Positions 1 to 6,590 of a stretch of DNA of 11,219 bases are shown here, piece by piece. Each line of letters opens with the position of its first letter. The stretch's first letter is position 1. This DNA is from CAZLBV01 sp964557845 (lineage in GTDB: Bacteria > Acidobacteriota > Aminicenantia > Aminicenantales > Aminicenantaceae): contig CAZLBV010000219.1 of assembly GCA_964557845.1 (NCBI GenBank), positions 1-11,219 of the forward strand, in the 5' to 3' direction. The position numbers were made by a program, and so were the translations under genes. Under the pieces are notes generated by a model that did no database searches, had not been told where the DNA came from, and was given only the letters and a program-made list of their open reading frames with translations.

Positions 1-2
1 AC

Positions 3-140
3 AACAAAAAAAATTATTTGGGACCGTATATCAATCAGGGGATAAAAGGCGCAATGTGGAACATTCTGTTAATACTGGCAATTTTAGCTGTAACAGCAGG
101 TGCTACTGTCAAAATTTTATCAGTACTGGGTATTTGGTGA
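3..140 (+). CDS. C-terminal end of a membrane transporter, possibly Nramp family (5' truncated by window edge)
   Basis: The frame is open from the left edge to a TGA at 138-140, giving about 45 residues. They begin NKKNYLGPYINQ and finish in one hydrophobic helix (WNILLILAILAVTAGATV) and a short tail. In bacterial Nramp divalent-metal/proton symporters the last helix is preceded by a short cytoplasmic 'N-x-K-x-x-M/L-G-x-Y-x-N' stretch, which this resembles. That match is by memory of the family and rests on very few residues, so another polytopic transporter is possible. None of the diagnostic DPG or MPH metal-binding motifs fall inside the window. The stop lies 35 bases before the deoC remnant on the same strand. 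An ATG at 54 is internal and probably not a start, because the frame remains open and protein-like upstream of it. Confidence 0.45.
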   Translation, partial: NKKNYLGPYINQGIKGAMWNILLILAILAVTAGATVKILSVLGIW

Positions 141-175
141 AGAAATTAAGGTCAATTTATATACAGGATAAAACA

Positions 176-478
176 ATGAAACTTGAAAAAATAACCATCA
201 GTTCTTTGGCTATGATGATCGACCATTCTTTGCTCCACCCTGCCCTAACAGAAAAAGATTTAGAATCCGGTTGTAAAGTCGCTCATAACTGGGAAACGGC
301 AACCGTGTGTGTTAAACCATATGCGGTATCTTCGGCTAAGGATCTTCTCCTTGGCTCTCCAGTCAGGGTCACAACCGTGGTTTCTTTCCCCCATGGAAAC
401 AGCAGCATGAACACAAAAATCAGAGAAACAGTGATACAGCAATACATAATACAAAAATTTAAAAAAAACATGCTTTGA
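176..478 (+). pseudogene. deoC: Truncated deoxyribose-phosphate aldolase (deoC remnant)
   Basis: The ATG at 176 follows a CAGGA ribosome-binding site at 164-168. The 100-residue product opens like DeoC: MIDHSLLHP, an ALTEKDLE helix, ATVCVKPYAV, a VRVTTVVSFPHG strand-turn, then KIRET at about residues 81-85. DeoC cleaves 2-deoxyribose-5-phosphate to acetaldehyde and glyceraldehyde-3-phosphate and is usually about 215-250 residues. Homology stops near residue 85, and the last 15 residues (VIQQYIIQKFKKNML) are AT-rich and unlike the family. The catalytic aspartate and both active-site lysines (Asp102, Lys167 and Lys201 in E. coli) lie in the missing part, so the product cannot be an active aldolase. 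A GTG start at 56 would lengthen the frame but overlaps the preceding gene and adds unrelated residues. It is best read as a 3'-deleted pseudogene; no remainder of deoC follows. Confidence 0.75.
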
Positions 479-503
479 TATATACTTAAGCAGAGGTTAG
501 AGA

Positions 504-1106
504 ATGAAAAATAAGGAAAGGCCGAAAACAAAATATGTTCAGCTTAATACTGCTCTTTTGATCGGATTGAGCTGCCTGATCATTGGATTTATCGGAGGAA
601 TGGTTTATTCTGTATACGGCCCCAAAGAAGGAATATCTCCCCCTGCTGCAACCTTCAATCCTGCCATACCTGCTCAAAGTAATATCTCTATGGAACAAAC
701 CCAAAAAATTCTTGAGTTGGAAAAAGAAGCAGCTGCTGATCCTGATAATCCCAACACCTGGCTGCAGCTTGGGAATCTCTACTTTGACACAGATAATTTT
801 CAGCGATCTATTGACGCATATCAAAAATACTTGGAACTTAATCCAAGTAACCCAAATGTGTGGACAGATATGGGAATAATGTATAGGAGTATAGGGCAGC
901 CAGAAAAAGCGATAGAAGCTTTTGATCAGGCGATCTCAATAGATCCAAAACATGAACAATCCCGCTATAATAAAGGGGTTGTATTCTTGCATGATCTAAA
1001 TGACCCTGCAGCAGCTAAACAACAATGGGAAATACTATTAAGAATCAATCCTGATTTTAAAACTCACACCGGGCAGTCATTAAAAGATCTGATCGAGAAA
1101 ATATAA
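504..1106 (+). CDS. Membrane-anchored TPR protein
   Basis: The ATG at 504 has an AGAGG ribosome-binding site at 492-496. The 200-residue product has a basic N-terminus (KNKERPKTK), one membrane helix at about residues 16-37, a proline-rich linker (40-60), then about three tetratricopeptide repeats at roughly 84-117, 118-151 and 152-185. The signatures are NPNTWLQLGNLYF, NPNVWTDMGIMYRSIGQPEKAIEAFDQAISIDP and a diverged third copy with AAKQQWEILLRINPDF. The layout (single N-terminal anchor, soluble TPR domain) resembles NrfG/CcmI-like proteins of cytochrome c maturation and many generic TPR scaffolds. No cytochrome genes are nearby, so no partner can be named. TPR domains mediate protein-protein contacts, here probably on the outer face of the inner membrane. 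It starts 25 bases after the deoC remnant ends and may be read from the same upstream promoter. Confidence 0.85.
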   Translation: MKNKERPKTKYVQLNTALLIGLSCLIIGFIGGMVYSVYGPKEGISPPAATFNPAIPAQSNISMEQTQKILELEKEAAADPDNPNTWLQLGNLYFDTDNFQRSIDAYQKYLELNPSNPNVWTDMGIMYRSIGQPEKAIEAFDQAISIDPKHEQSRYNKGVVFLHDLNDPAAAKQQWEILLRINPDFKTHTGQSLKDLIEKI

Positions 1107-1157
1107 TTAGATTCAGTGATACGAAATTCCAGATCAATTAAATATGTCTATCCCAAT

Positions 1158-1190
1158 GCAAAAAATCCGACATTCCTGAGAAATGTTCGG
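1158..1190 (-). terminator. Rho-independent terminator of the 1223-2089 gene
   Basis: Read on the minus strand, a stem CCGA(a)CATT pairs with AATGTCGG around a short loop, with one bulged base. It is followed directly by ATTTTTTG. It lies 33 bases beyond the stop of the minus-strand membrane protein gene, the expected place. On the plus strand the hairpin has no T-tract, so it probably does not terminate the TPR gene. Confidence 0.6.
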
Positions 1191-1222
1191 CAGAAACACT
1201 TCGTTATGAATGATCAGATTCT

Positions 1223-2089
1223 TTATTTTGAGCTTTTTTTCAATTCATCCAGCTTCCCGGGAACTGCCAGGATAGAACGAACCACATCCACTGCCAGATA
1301 ATAGAGCAGAAAGAATAGATAACTTAAGAAAGGCAGCAGTCCGATCAAAAGGATCTGCCAGGCTTGACCTATCCCATTGGCCCAGGCTGATTCCACTCTC
1401 ACCCTGTCTCCAAAAACTCCGATAAAATCAATAAAAAGCAGAACCGTTGCTACCAAGATCCCGATCCCAAAGATGATCGGGATCAGCCGCATAACGCCTT
1501 TCAAATAAAAGACTATGATCCCCAGAGCTTCTTGACCGGCCGAAGTTTCCTTAACAATTTTTGTCGATGCGGTTTCAGGATGAAAAGCTACTAGAGCTAA
1601 AAATTCCAGCAATACAAAAATTCCTAATCCTATGAAAAGGTTTGATAATCCCGCACCTCGTATGGTCCAGATTATAGAAACGACCAACACAATGAATCCA
1701 GCAATAAAGGCCAAAAAACCAAAACAATCGAGAAATGCTTTGGATGAGAGTGATGCAGGATTATTCTCAACCAGTTTAACTCCTGCAGTTGAGAATCTGA
1801 CTGCTGTATACTGTACCACGAAAACCAAAACTATCCATGCCAGGCCGTAAAGGAAGGCGGAAAATGAATCCAGACGGATGGCCACCACCAGCGCAAAAAT
1901 AAATCCTAATCCCGCAGCAGCAATCATTCCATAATGGCCGAATTTTAAAATCCAATAAGTGGAAAAATCGAGCACTTTTTCTGTCAATTTTCCCCTTATA
2001 AAATCGACACATTTTTCCAGGATCCTAAAACCAAAAAGATGATCAAAGTCTTTACTGGTCTTTCCCTTTGAAGCTGTAGTTTTTGCCAT
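1223..2089 (-). CDS. Six-helix integral membrane protein of unknown family
   Basis: The ATG at 2089 (minus) is preceded by a strong GGGAGGAG ribosome-binding site, which fixes the start. The 288-residue product has a charged cytoplasmic N-terminus (AKTTASKGKTSKDF), an amphipathic stretch to about residue 45, and hydrophobic segments at about 52-71, 77-98, 122-142, 148-170, 201-225 and 243-268. It ends in a lysine-rich tail (KLDELKKSSK). An even helix number with both ends charged suggests both termini are cytoplasmic. No transporter, kinase or enzyme motif is visible, and I do not recognise the family. The loop carrying FHPETASTKIVKETSAGQEALG between helices 4 and 5 is the main polar region. 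The gene stands alone on its strand, faces away from the GH113 gene, and ends in its own terminator, so it is probably a single-gene transcript. Confidence 0.8.
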   Translation of the reverse strand: MAKTTASKGKTSKDFDHLFGFRILEKCVDFIRGKLTEKVLDFSTYWILKFGHYGMIAAAGLGFIFALVVAIRLDSFSAFLYGLAWIVLVFVVQYTAVRFSTAGVKLVENNPASLSSKAFLDCFGFLAFIAGFIVLVVSIIWTIRGAGLSNLFIGLGIFVLLEFLALVAFHPETASTKIVKETSAGQEALGIIVFYLKGVMRLIPIIFGIGILVATVLLFIDFIGVFGDRVRVESAWANGIGQAWQILLIGLLPFLSYLFFLLYYLAVDVVRSILAVPGKLDELKKSSK

Positions 2090-2145
2090 GATATCTCCTC
2101 CCTAATTCATCTTGAATAATTTTAAAAAATAATCATGGGCAATCC

Positions 2146-2170
2146 CATTCTTTACCAATGGTAACGAATG
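2146..2170. promoter_or_regulatory. 25-bp imperfect dyad in the divergent intergenic region (possible operator)
   Basis: CATTCTTTACC and GGTAACGAATG are reverse complements except for one base pair, around a 3-base AAT spacer. It lies 57-81 bases upstream of the minus-strand membrane gene and about 150 bases upstream of the GH113 gene. No T-tract follows on either strand, so it does not look like an intrinsic terminator. A binding site for a dimeric regulator, or an mRNA hairpin, are the alternatives. No regulator gene is present in the window. Confidence 0.4.
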
Positions 2171-2248
2171 AACAAAAAACAGGCTTTGAATTAAATCCCA
2201 TGCTTATGTTTTATTCTACAGTTTTTAATACATAAAACAAGAAAATAT

Positions 2249-2277
2249 TTGTCTTTTTATCATTTCGAGTTTATATT
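2249..2277 (+). promoter_or_regulatory. Sigma-70-type promoter candidate for the GH113 gene
   Basis: TTGTCT (2249-2254) and TATATT (2272-2277) are separated by exactly 17 bases. This places a transcription start near 2284, about 35 bases before the ATG at 2319. The leader then carries GGAGG at 2290-2294, too far from the ATG to act directly, and a closer AAGGGG at about 2306-2311 that is the likely ribosome-binding site. The surrounding DNA is AT-rich, so a chance match is possible. Confidence 0.4.
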
Positions 2278-2318
2278 AATTAAACACCTGGAGGAAAAAA
2301 CAAAAAAGGGGTTTAAAT

Positions 2319-3389
2319 ATGACTGAAAAAGAATTACTTAAAGCAATATTGAGAATATTTATTATCCAAATAGTGCTCTTTTTTCCATTTATATCCCCAA
2401 TGGCATCCGATTCACTGCCCTTTCAAAAAGGCATGGCCTACCCAACCTGGAAAGCTGAGCAGTACGGGCTGCCGCAATCCGATGAATCTCTTAGGCTGCT
2501 AAAAGAAAATACGTTGACGGAATGGGTTCAGCTCGTGCCCACCTGGTATCAGCAGGATAAAAGATCAACGGAAATTTTGCCTGATTATTCGCAAAATACC
2601 GCCCGTCCCGAGACTGTACGGCATGCCATTCAATTCGCTCACAGCCTGGGAATAAAGGTCATGCTGAAACCACATGTTGATGCGTTCAACAGCGACTGGC
2701 GGGGCACTTTTCAACCTGATGATCCGGAAATGTGGTTCAAAAGCTATAAAAAAATGCTCTTGGATTATACCCAAATGGCCAAGGAAGAGGACGTAGAAAT
2801 ATTTTCCATCGGATGTGAATTCCTGGAACTAACCAAACCAGAATTCACGGAAGCCTGGAAAGACATCATTACCGCTGTAAGGGACATCTACGGCGGCCCT
2901 TTGGTCTATTCAGCCAATTGGTCGATCGAATACCTGCACATCGAATTCTGGAATGAGCTTGATTTTGTGGGAATAGATGCTTATTTTGAGCTCACCGATA
3001 AAAAGGATCCAACATTGGATGAACTGCTTGAAGCCTGGAAACTCCACCTCACCGAGATCCAAGCCTTTTACGACAAATGGTCTAAACCGATTCTCTTTAC
3101 AGAGATCGGCTACCGGAGTTTAGACGGCACAAACATGCAGCCTTGGAACTGGGGGATCCAAGGATCAGTGGACCTGGCTGAACAGGCCCTCTGCTACCAG
3201 GCTGTGATCAGGACCTTTGAGGGGAAGCCCTGGTTCGCCGGCATATACTGGTGGAACTGGGAGCCTGATCCTACCCTTGGAGGGCCATATGATAAAGGAT
3301 ATACCCCTCAGAAAAAACCCGCAGAGTCTATCCTTAAACGATGGTACGGAGGAGAATCTTTACAGAAAAAGGGTTCTGTAAAACGTTAA
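2319..3389 (+). CDS. Secreted GH113-type glycoside hydrolase (beta-mannanase-like TIM barrel)
   Basis: The 356-residue product has an N-terminal signal or anchor segment (about residues 9-28, ending near SPMAS|DS) followed by a (beta/alpha)8 hydrolase domain at about 35-345. The pattern fits family GH113 (clan GH-A), whose characterised members hydrolyse beta-1,4-mannan. Visible features are MAYPTW at the first strand, VQLVPTWYQ, KVMLKPHVD, the acid/base motif SIGCEFLE with Glu167, YSANW, FVGIDAYF, the nucleophile motif FTEIGYRS with Glu262, and the late aromatic strand GIYWWNWEPDP. Both catalytic glutamates are present, so it should be active, on mannan-type or related glycans outside the cytoplasm. 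The exact substrate cannot be read from sequence. After the domain ends (RWYGG) only 11 residues remain before the TAA. The next open frame begins overlapping this stop and continues with a VWFA-related domain, so the original protein may have been longer (see the finding at 3364-3463). Confidence 0.8.
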   Translation: MTEKELLKAILRIFIIQIVLFFPFISPMASDSLPFQKGMAYPTWKAEQYGLPQSDESLRLLKENTLTEWVQLVPTWYQQDKRSTEILPDYSQNTARPETVRHAIQFAHSLGIKVMLKPHVDAFNSDWRGTFQPDDPEMWFKSYKKMLLDYTQMAKEEDVEIFSIGCEFLELTKPEFTEAWKDIITAVRDIYGGPLVYSANWSIEYLHIEFWNELDFVGIDAYFELTDKKDPTLDELLEAWKLHLTEIQAFYDKWSKPILFTEIGYRSLDGTNMQPWNWGIQGSVDLAEQALCYQAVIRTFEGKPWFAGIYWWNWEPDPTLGGPYDKGYTPQKKPAESILKRWYGGESLQKKGSVKR

Positions 3390-4428
3390 TTTAAGCAATC
3401 CGAAAGCATCTAATCTGACCTTAGAAGACTTTGAGGTCTATGAGGATGGTGTCCTCCAAAAAGTGGAAGCTGTCTATCTTGTAAATAAAAACAGTATTGA
3501 ACGTGAAGAGGCAGCTATACTGAAAGAACAAGCCCGCCAGCTCTTCAGACCTGAAGTCTCGCGTCATTTTGTTTTGATATTCGAAATCATGGACCACATA
3601 CCGCAGTTGGATGAGGCTATCGATTATTTTTTTCAGGAAATACTCACACCCATTGGCACACTTCATGTCATTACTCCGGTTAAAACCTACCATTTCAACC
3701 CGGAAGCTCTGGCGCAAATGCCCAAAGAAAAAATATCCGAACAATTAAAATCCAAATTACGAGCGGATATTATTAAAGGAAGTCTGGATTACAAAAGTGC
3801 ACTGCGATCACTTGAAAAAATTTTCACATTCAGCGTGGATCCAGACCTCCAAAAGTCCATGTTTATTGACCAGGCCAGGATTCTCAAAGATCTAAGATCC
3901 TTCAGTGAAGAGAGAATGGAAACCTTAGCGGATTTTCTCAAACAGCAGCCTGGACAAAAACAGCTCTTTCTTTTTTATCAGAGCGAACAGATTCCCCTGC
4001 TTAGTATTCTGGATGAATTTGAAAGATTGGAGCTGATCGAAAATCTCTACTTCGATCTTGATAAGGTAAAACAACTATTTTCAGATTCGTCCATCTCCGC
4101 CCATTTTCTTTATGTGACTTTACATGCCATGTGGGATTCTTTGGACACTTCTGAAACTATGGTGCCGCTGCGGGCGGAATATTTTGATCAATCCAACGAG
4201 ATCTTCAATGCTTTTAAAGAAATTTCCAGAACTACAGGAGGCATAGCCGATTCATCTAAAAATCCAGGTTTTTTATTCAAAAAGGCTGCCGATGCCTCTG
4301 AAAATTACTACCTTCTCTATTATAGTCCTAAGAATTATGTGGCGGATGGAACTTTTAAAAAAATCGAGGTCAAGGTCAAAGGGGAAAAATATTCAGTCAC
4401 CCATCGCGAGGGATATTTCGCTGATTGA
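3382..4428 (+). CDS. VWFA-related (acidobacterial-type) domain protein, N-terminus lost or frameshifted
   Basis: The frame is open from 3382 (an in-frame TAA precedes it at 3379) to TGA at 4426, about 348 residues. The beginning, NLTLEDFEVYEDGVLQKVEAVY, is the conserved opening of the acidobacterial 'VWFA-related' family. The middle has a VWFA-like strand and helix (HFVLIFEIMDHI, about residues 62-73) and LHVITPVKTYHF. The end, YYLLYYSPKNY followed by FKKIEVKVKG and THREGYFAD (about 308-348), is the typical family C-terminus. No ATG or good alternative start precedes the LEDFEVYEDG motif. The first usable codon is GTG at 3463, which would delete that motif and has no ribosome-binding site. 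Family members are normally secreted, yet no signal peptide is encoded. Either the gene lost its 5' end or it was the C-terminal half of a GH113 fusion. The canonical DxSxS metal site is absent (FEIMDHI), so it may not bind metal. The function of the family is unknown. It ends 10 bases from the convergent gene. Confidence 0.7.
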   Translation, partial: NVNLSNPKASNLTLEDFEVYEDGVLQKVEAVYLVNKNSIEREEAAILKEQARQLFRPEVSRHFVLIFEIMDHIPQLDEAIDYFFQEILTPIGTLHVITPVKTYHFNPEALAQMPKEKISEQLKSKLRADIIKGSLDYKSALRSLEKIFTFSVDPDLQKSMFIDQARILKDLRSFSEERMETLADFLKQQPGQKQLFLFYQSEQIPLLSILDEFERLELIENLYFDLDKVKQLFSDSSISAHFLYVTLHAMWDSLDTSETMVPLRAEYFDQSNEIFNAFKEISRTTGGIADSSKNPGFLFKKAADASENYYLLYYSPKNYVADGTFKKIEVKVKGEKYSVTHREGYFAD

Positions 4429-4438
4429 GTTCAGGCTA

Positions 4439-6268
4439 TTATCTTTTTCTTAATTTAAGTACACCCCTCTCGTTATCTATTTCCATATTGAAATTGTTAA
4501 GAAAATCGAGCCCTAAAAGTCCGCTGTTGGGATGAGAAGGGATCTCAATGACCAAAGCCCTAACATTGTTGACCTGATGTCCCTCGATCTCGATGGAGCG
4601 AAGATAAACTTCATAGGTTAAACCAACAGCCCCCGGAACACTGACACTTACCATTGGAGTGTTCTCCGTGATCTCGATCCCAAGCATCTCAACCGCGCTG
4701 GGCGGTATAGAACAGGTCGTAGCTCCTGTATCAATAAAAAATCTCATTTGATGGGTTCGGTTTACATATGCATCCACAGGGATTTGTTTTTCCCGGGGAT
4801 TGAAATATATGACTATGGTTTCCTCTTCCTCCTGTCGCTGTGATAAAACTGCTTGTAAATTTTCCGCCTGCTTTATTAATTGAGGAGGATATTTTTTCTC
4901 TAAAAGCAGATCATTGGCGAGCGCAAGTTCATTTTTAGCTGCGGCCAATTCAACTCCCAGGAGATGAAGCTCCAAATCATCAGGAAACAACCGCCTGGCC
5001 TCTTCAAAAACGATAAAACCATTATAAAAATCCTCACCCGAAATAATTTTTTTTAGCCAATCTTTATAGAAATTACTCAATAGATCATCATAGCCGGGAA
5101 TAATCCCGTCCTCATTATTCATCAGATCAGTTTTTAAATTATTAAGAAAAGCAAGAGCCCTTGAGCTGTCTTCATATTCAACTCGAGAAATCACGGCAAC
5201 CTCTATTAGTGCCCGGTCCAAAACCTCCATTAAAACAGGCTCATCAAGAATACGCCTCACCTCTCCCGCAAAACCAGCCTCAATTAACTCCGATGCCAGG
5301 GCATGCATTCGATCCAAAACAAATCTTAGATCAAGTGAAAGTGGCAGATCTTCAGGCAGAAACTTTGAGGGCAAACGAAAGGACTCGGCATAAGCCTCTA
5401 ATCTATCCACGGGAGAGATATCAGTTCTATCTAATTCTATGGCTTTAACCATTTGTGTCTCCCGGCTATCAGAGAGAACCAGAAAATAGAATTGATCTAT
5501 GTCTTGATTTGGAAGCAAATCCGTACCAGAAGAACCTGTCCAAATAAATCCCAGTTTTTTTCCTTCTCCAAAGGTCCATCCTACGATCTTTTTGTTTTGA
5601 AAAAAAACTCCGGGTTCATCCAGCTCAGGAGGCACCTGAAAACTGGAGAACAAGCCCCTTTCCCGGATAGATAATATTTCCAATCGGAGTGAAGCATTTC
5701 CCAATAGAGGGTGCCATTCCAATGGAGCAGATAATTTCCAGGGCTGGAGCTCCATTGATGCGGAAGCGGTTTCTCCATTAAACCGGCATAGGATCACCGG
5801 ATTATTTTCCGACCAAAACACAGATTCGATCGGAATAAATTCTGCCTCCTTGGTTTGGAAGAACACACTGCTCCCTCCGATCATCATCCCAATGGGTAAA
5901 GCGATCCAGTTCCCTTTCATGGCAGCAGCAGCATAACGTGCTATTTCTTTTCCGGAAAAATCCCTGATAACGACATCCCCGATCAACAGTTCATTCCTGC
6001 TTGATCCAGACTTGGCTTCCTGTATCTCAGCCGTGGTCTCCTTCTCTACAGCCGCAGTTGGTAAATCCTGTAAAGGTCCATTGAAACTTGAGATCAGAAA
6101 ATAACCACCAACAAATAACAGGATCAATACAGGAATCAAGTAATACCAGGAGAATTTTGGTTTTTTTTCTACTGTTTTTCTAAACAGCGGAGCTCCACAG
6201 TTGGAGCAATATACAGAATTATCTGGATTCGAAGTATGGCATTTTTTACAGATCATCCTACCGCCCAT
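4439..6268 (-). CDS. Zinc-ribbon, membrane-anchored protein with C-terminal retropepsin-like aspartyl protease domain
   Basis: The 609-residue protein has four visible parts. A short zinc ribbon (Cys7, Cys10, Cys21, Cys24; CKKC and CSNCGAP) is followed by one membrane helix at about 42-61. A mainly beta region at about 95-245 includes GNWIALPIG, NPVILCRF, EPGVFFQNKKIVGWTFGE and FIWTG. A helical, TPR-like stretch at about 285-480 includes FEEARRLFPDDLELHLLG. The end, from about 485, is a retropepsin-like domain with the active-site FIDTGATTCSIP (Asp513), a flap-like segment, and SGLLGLDFL near 583-590. Retropepsin-type domains work as homodimers, each giving one aspartate. The ribbon should be cytoplasmic and the rest periplasmic. 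The beta region recalls a chymotrypsin-like fold but has no Ser/His/Asp triad, which is only an inference. Met5 (ATG at 6256) may be the real start, since zinc ribbons of this type usually begin just before the first cysteine; neither start has a clear ribosome-binding site. Substrate is unknown. Confidence 0.75.
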   Translation of the reverse strand: MGGRMICKKCHTSNPDNSVYCSNCGAPLFRKTVEKKPKFSWYYLIPVLILLFVGGYFLISSFNGPLQDLPTAAVEKETTAEIQEAKSGSSRNELLIGDVVIRDFSGKEIARYAAAAMKGNWIALPIGMMIGGSSVFFQTKEAEFIPIESVFWSENNPVILCRFNGETASASMELQPWKLSAPLEWHPLLGNASLRLEILSIRERGLFSSFQVPPELDEPGVFFQNKKIVGWTFGEGKKLGFIWTGSSGTDLLPNQDIDQFYFLVLSDSRETQMVKAIELDRTDISPVDRLEAYAESFRLPSKFLPEDLPLSLDLRFVLDRMHALASELIEAGFAGEVRRILDEPVLMEVLDRALIEVAVISRVEYEDSSRALAFLNNLKTDLMNNEDGIIPGYDDLLSNFYKDWLKKIISGEDFYNGFIVFEEARRLFPDDLELHLLGVELAAAKNELALANDLLLEKKYPPQLIKQAENLQAVLSQRQEEEETIVIYFNPREKQIPVDAYVNRTHQMRFFIDTGATTCSIPPSAVEMLGIEITENTPMVSVSVPGAVGLTYEVYLRSIEIEGHQVNNVRALVIEIPSHPNSGLLGLDFLNNFNMEIDNERGVLKLRKR

Positions 6269-6274
6269 ATTGTT

Positions 6275-6304
6275 ATCATGACTAGATTAAGCTTAAGTGG
6301 TCAA
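6275..6304 (-). promoter_or_regulatory. Promoter candidate for the 609-aa protein gene
   Basis: On the minus strand TTGACC (6304-6299) and CATGAT (6280-6275) are 18 bases apart. The predicted start of transcription falls at about the first ATG (6268). The mRNA would then be leaderless if translation begins there, or have a leader of about 12 bases if it begins at the second ATG (6256). The -10 element is only a fair match. Confidence 0.25.
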
Positions 6305-6397
6305 AATTAGCTGGTAAATTTTCTGGCTTCAAACAAAAACATAGCACTAAATCCGCCTGCATGTCTACAGAAATCAACCTGAACTATCTATAAAAAA

Positions 6398-6462
6398 ATT
6401 TCGATCTGTACGAAGCCCGTGGTGGCGGATGGGGAGGGTCTTAAGCAAGTACAGATTGAAAT
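6398..6462. repeat. Inverted repeat, 14-base arms with 37-base spacer
   Basis: ATTTCGATCTGTAC (6398-6411) and GTACAGATTGAAAT (6449-6462) are reverse complements with one mismatch (a G:T wobble on one strand). The loop is GC-rich (CCCGTGGTGGCGG, GGGGAGGG). It lies about 130 bases upstream of the malic enzyme ATG. It could be an RNA hairpin in a long leader, a regulator site, or chance; no T-tract follows. Confidence 0.4.
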
Positions 6463-6590
6463 CGCCAACGATCCCATATATTAATATCTTTATACTTTTT
6501 TACATTATTTAAAAAATGGATTATCATACGTTATTGAAGAATCAACCATTAAATCGCACCGTTTATAAAATGACATAAACAGGAGGAACC

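Larger units (their letters stand above)
6269..6590. other. 322-bp intergenic region with an inverted repeat and a possible gene remnant
   Basis: This is the longest non-coding stretch of the window. It separates the divergently read 609-aa protein gene and malic enzyme. It holds the palindrome TTAAGCTTAA at 6287-6296, the 14-base inverted repeat at 6398-6462, and a short GC-richer stretch (about 6411-6475) that reads as protein-like in one frame. From 6476 to the start codon the DNA is very AT-rich and must contain the malic enzyme promoter, but no convincing -35/-10 pair with standard spacing was found. No tRNA or riboswitch-like structure was recognised. Confidence 0.5.

Noticed and set aside
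56..175. GTG-initiated extension of the deoC remnant
   Set aside because: It overlaps the end of the upstream transporter gene, adds residues unlike DeoC, and the ATG at 176 has its own ribosome-binding site.
486..824. 112-residue minus-strand ORF over the TPR gene
   Set aside because: It is antisense to a clear TPR coding sequence, with no recognisable domain or start signal.
1116..1301. 61-residue plus-strand ORF after the TPR gene
   Set aside because: It runs across the terminator and the 3' end of the minus-strand membrane gene, and its translation looks unlike a protein family.
3463..3465. GTG as the true start of the VWFA-related gene
   Set aside because: It would remove the conserved LEDFEVYEDG opening encoded just upstream in the same frame, and it has no ribosome-binding site.
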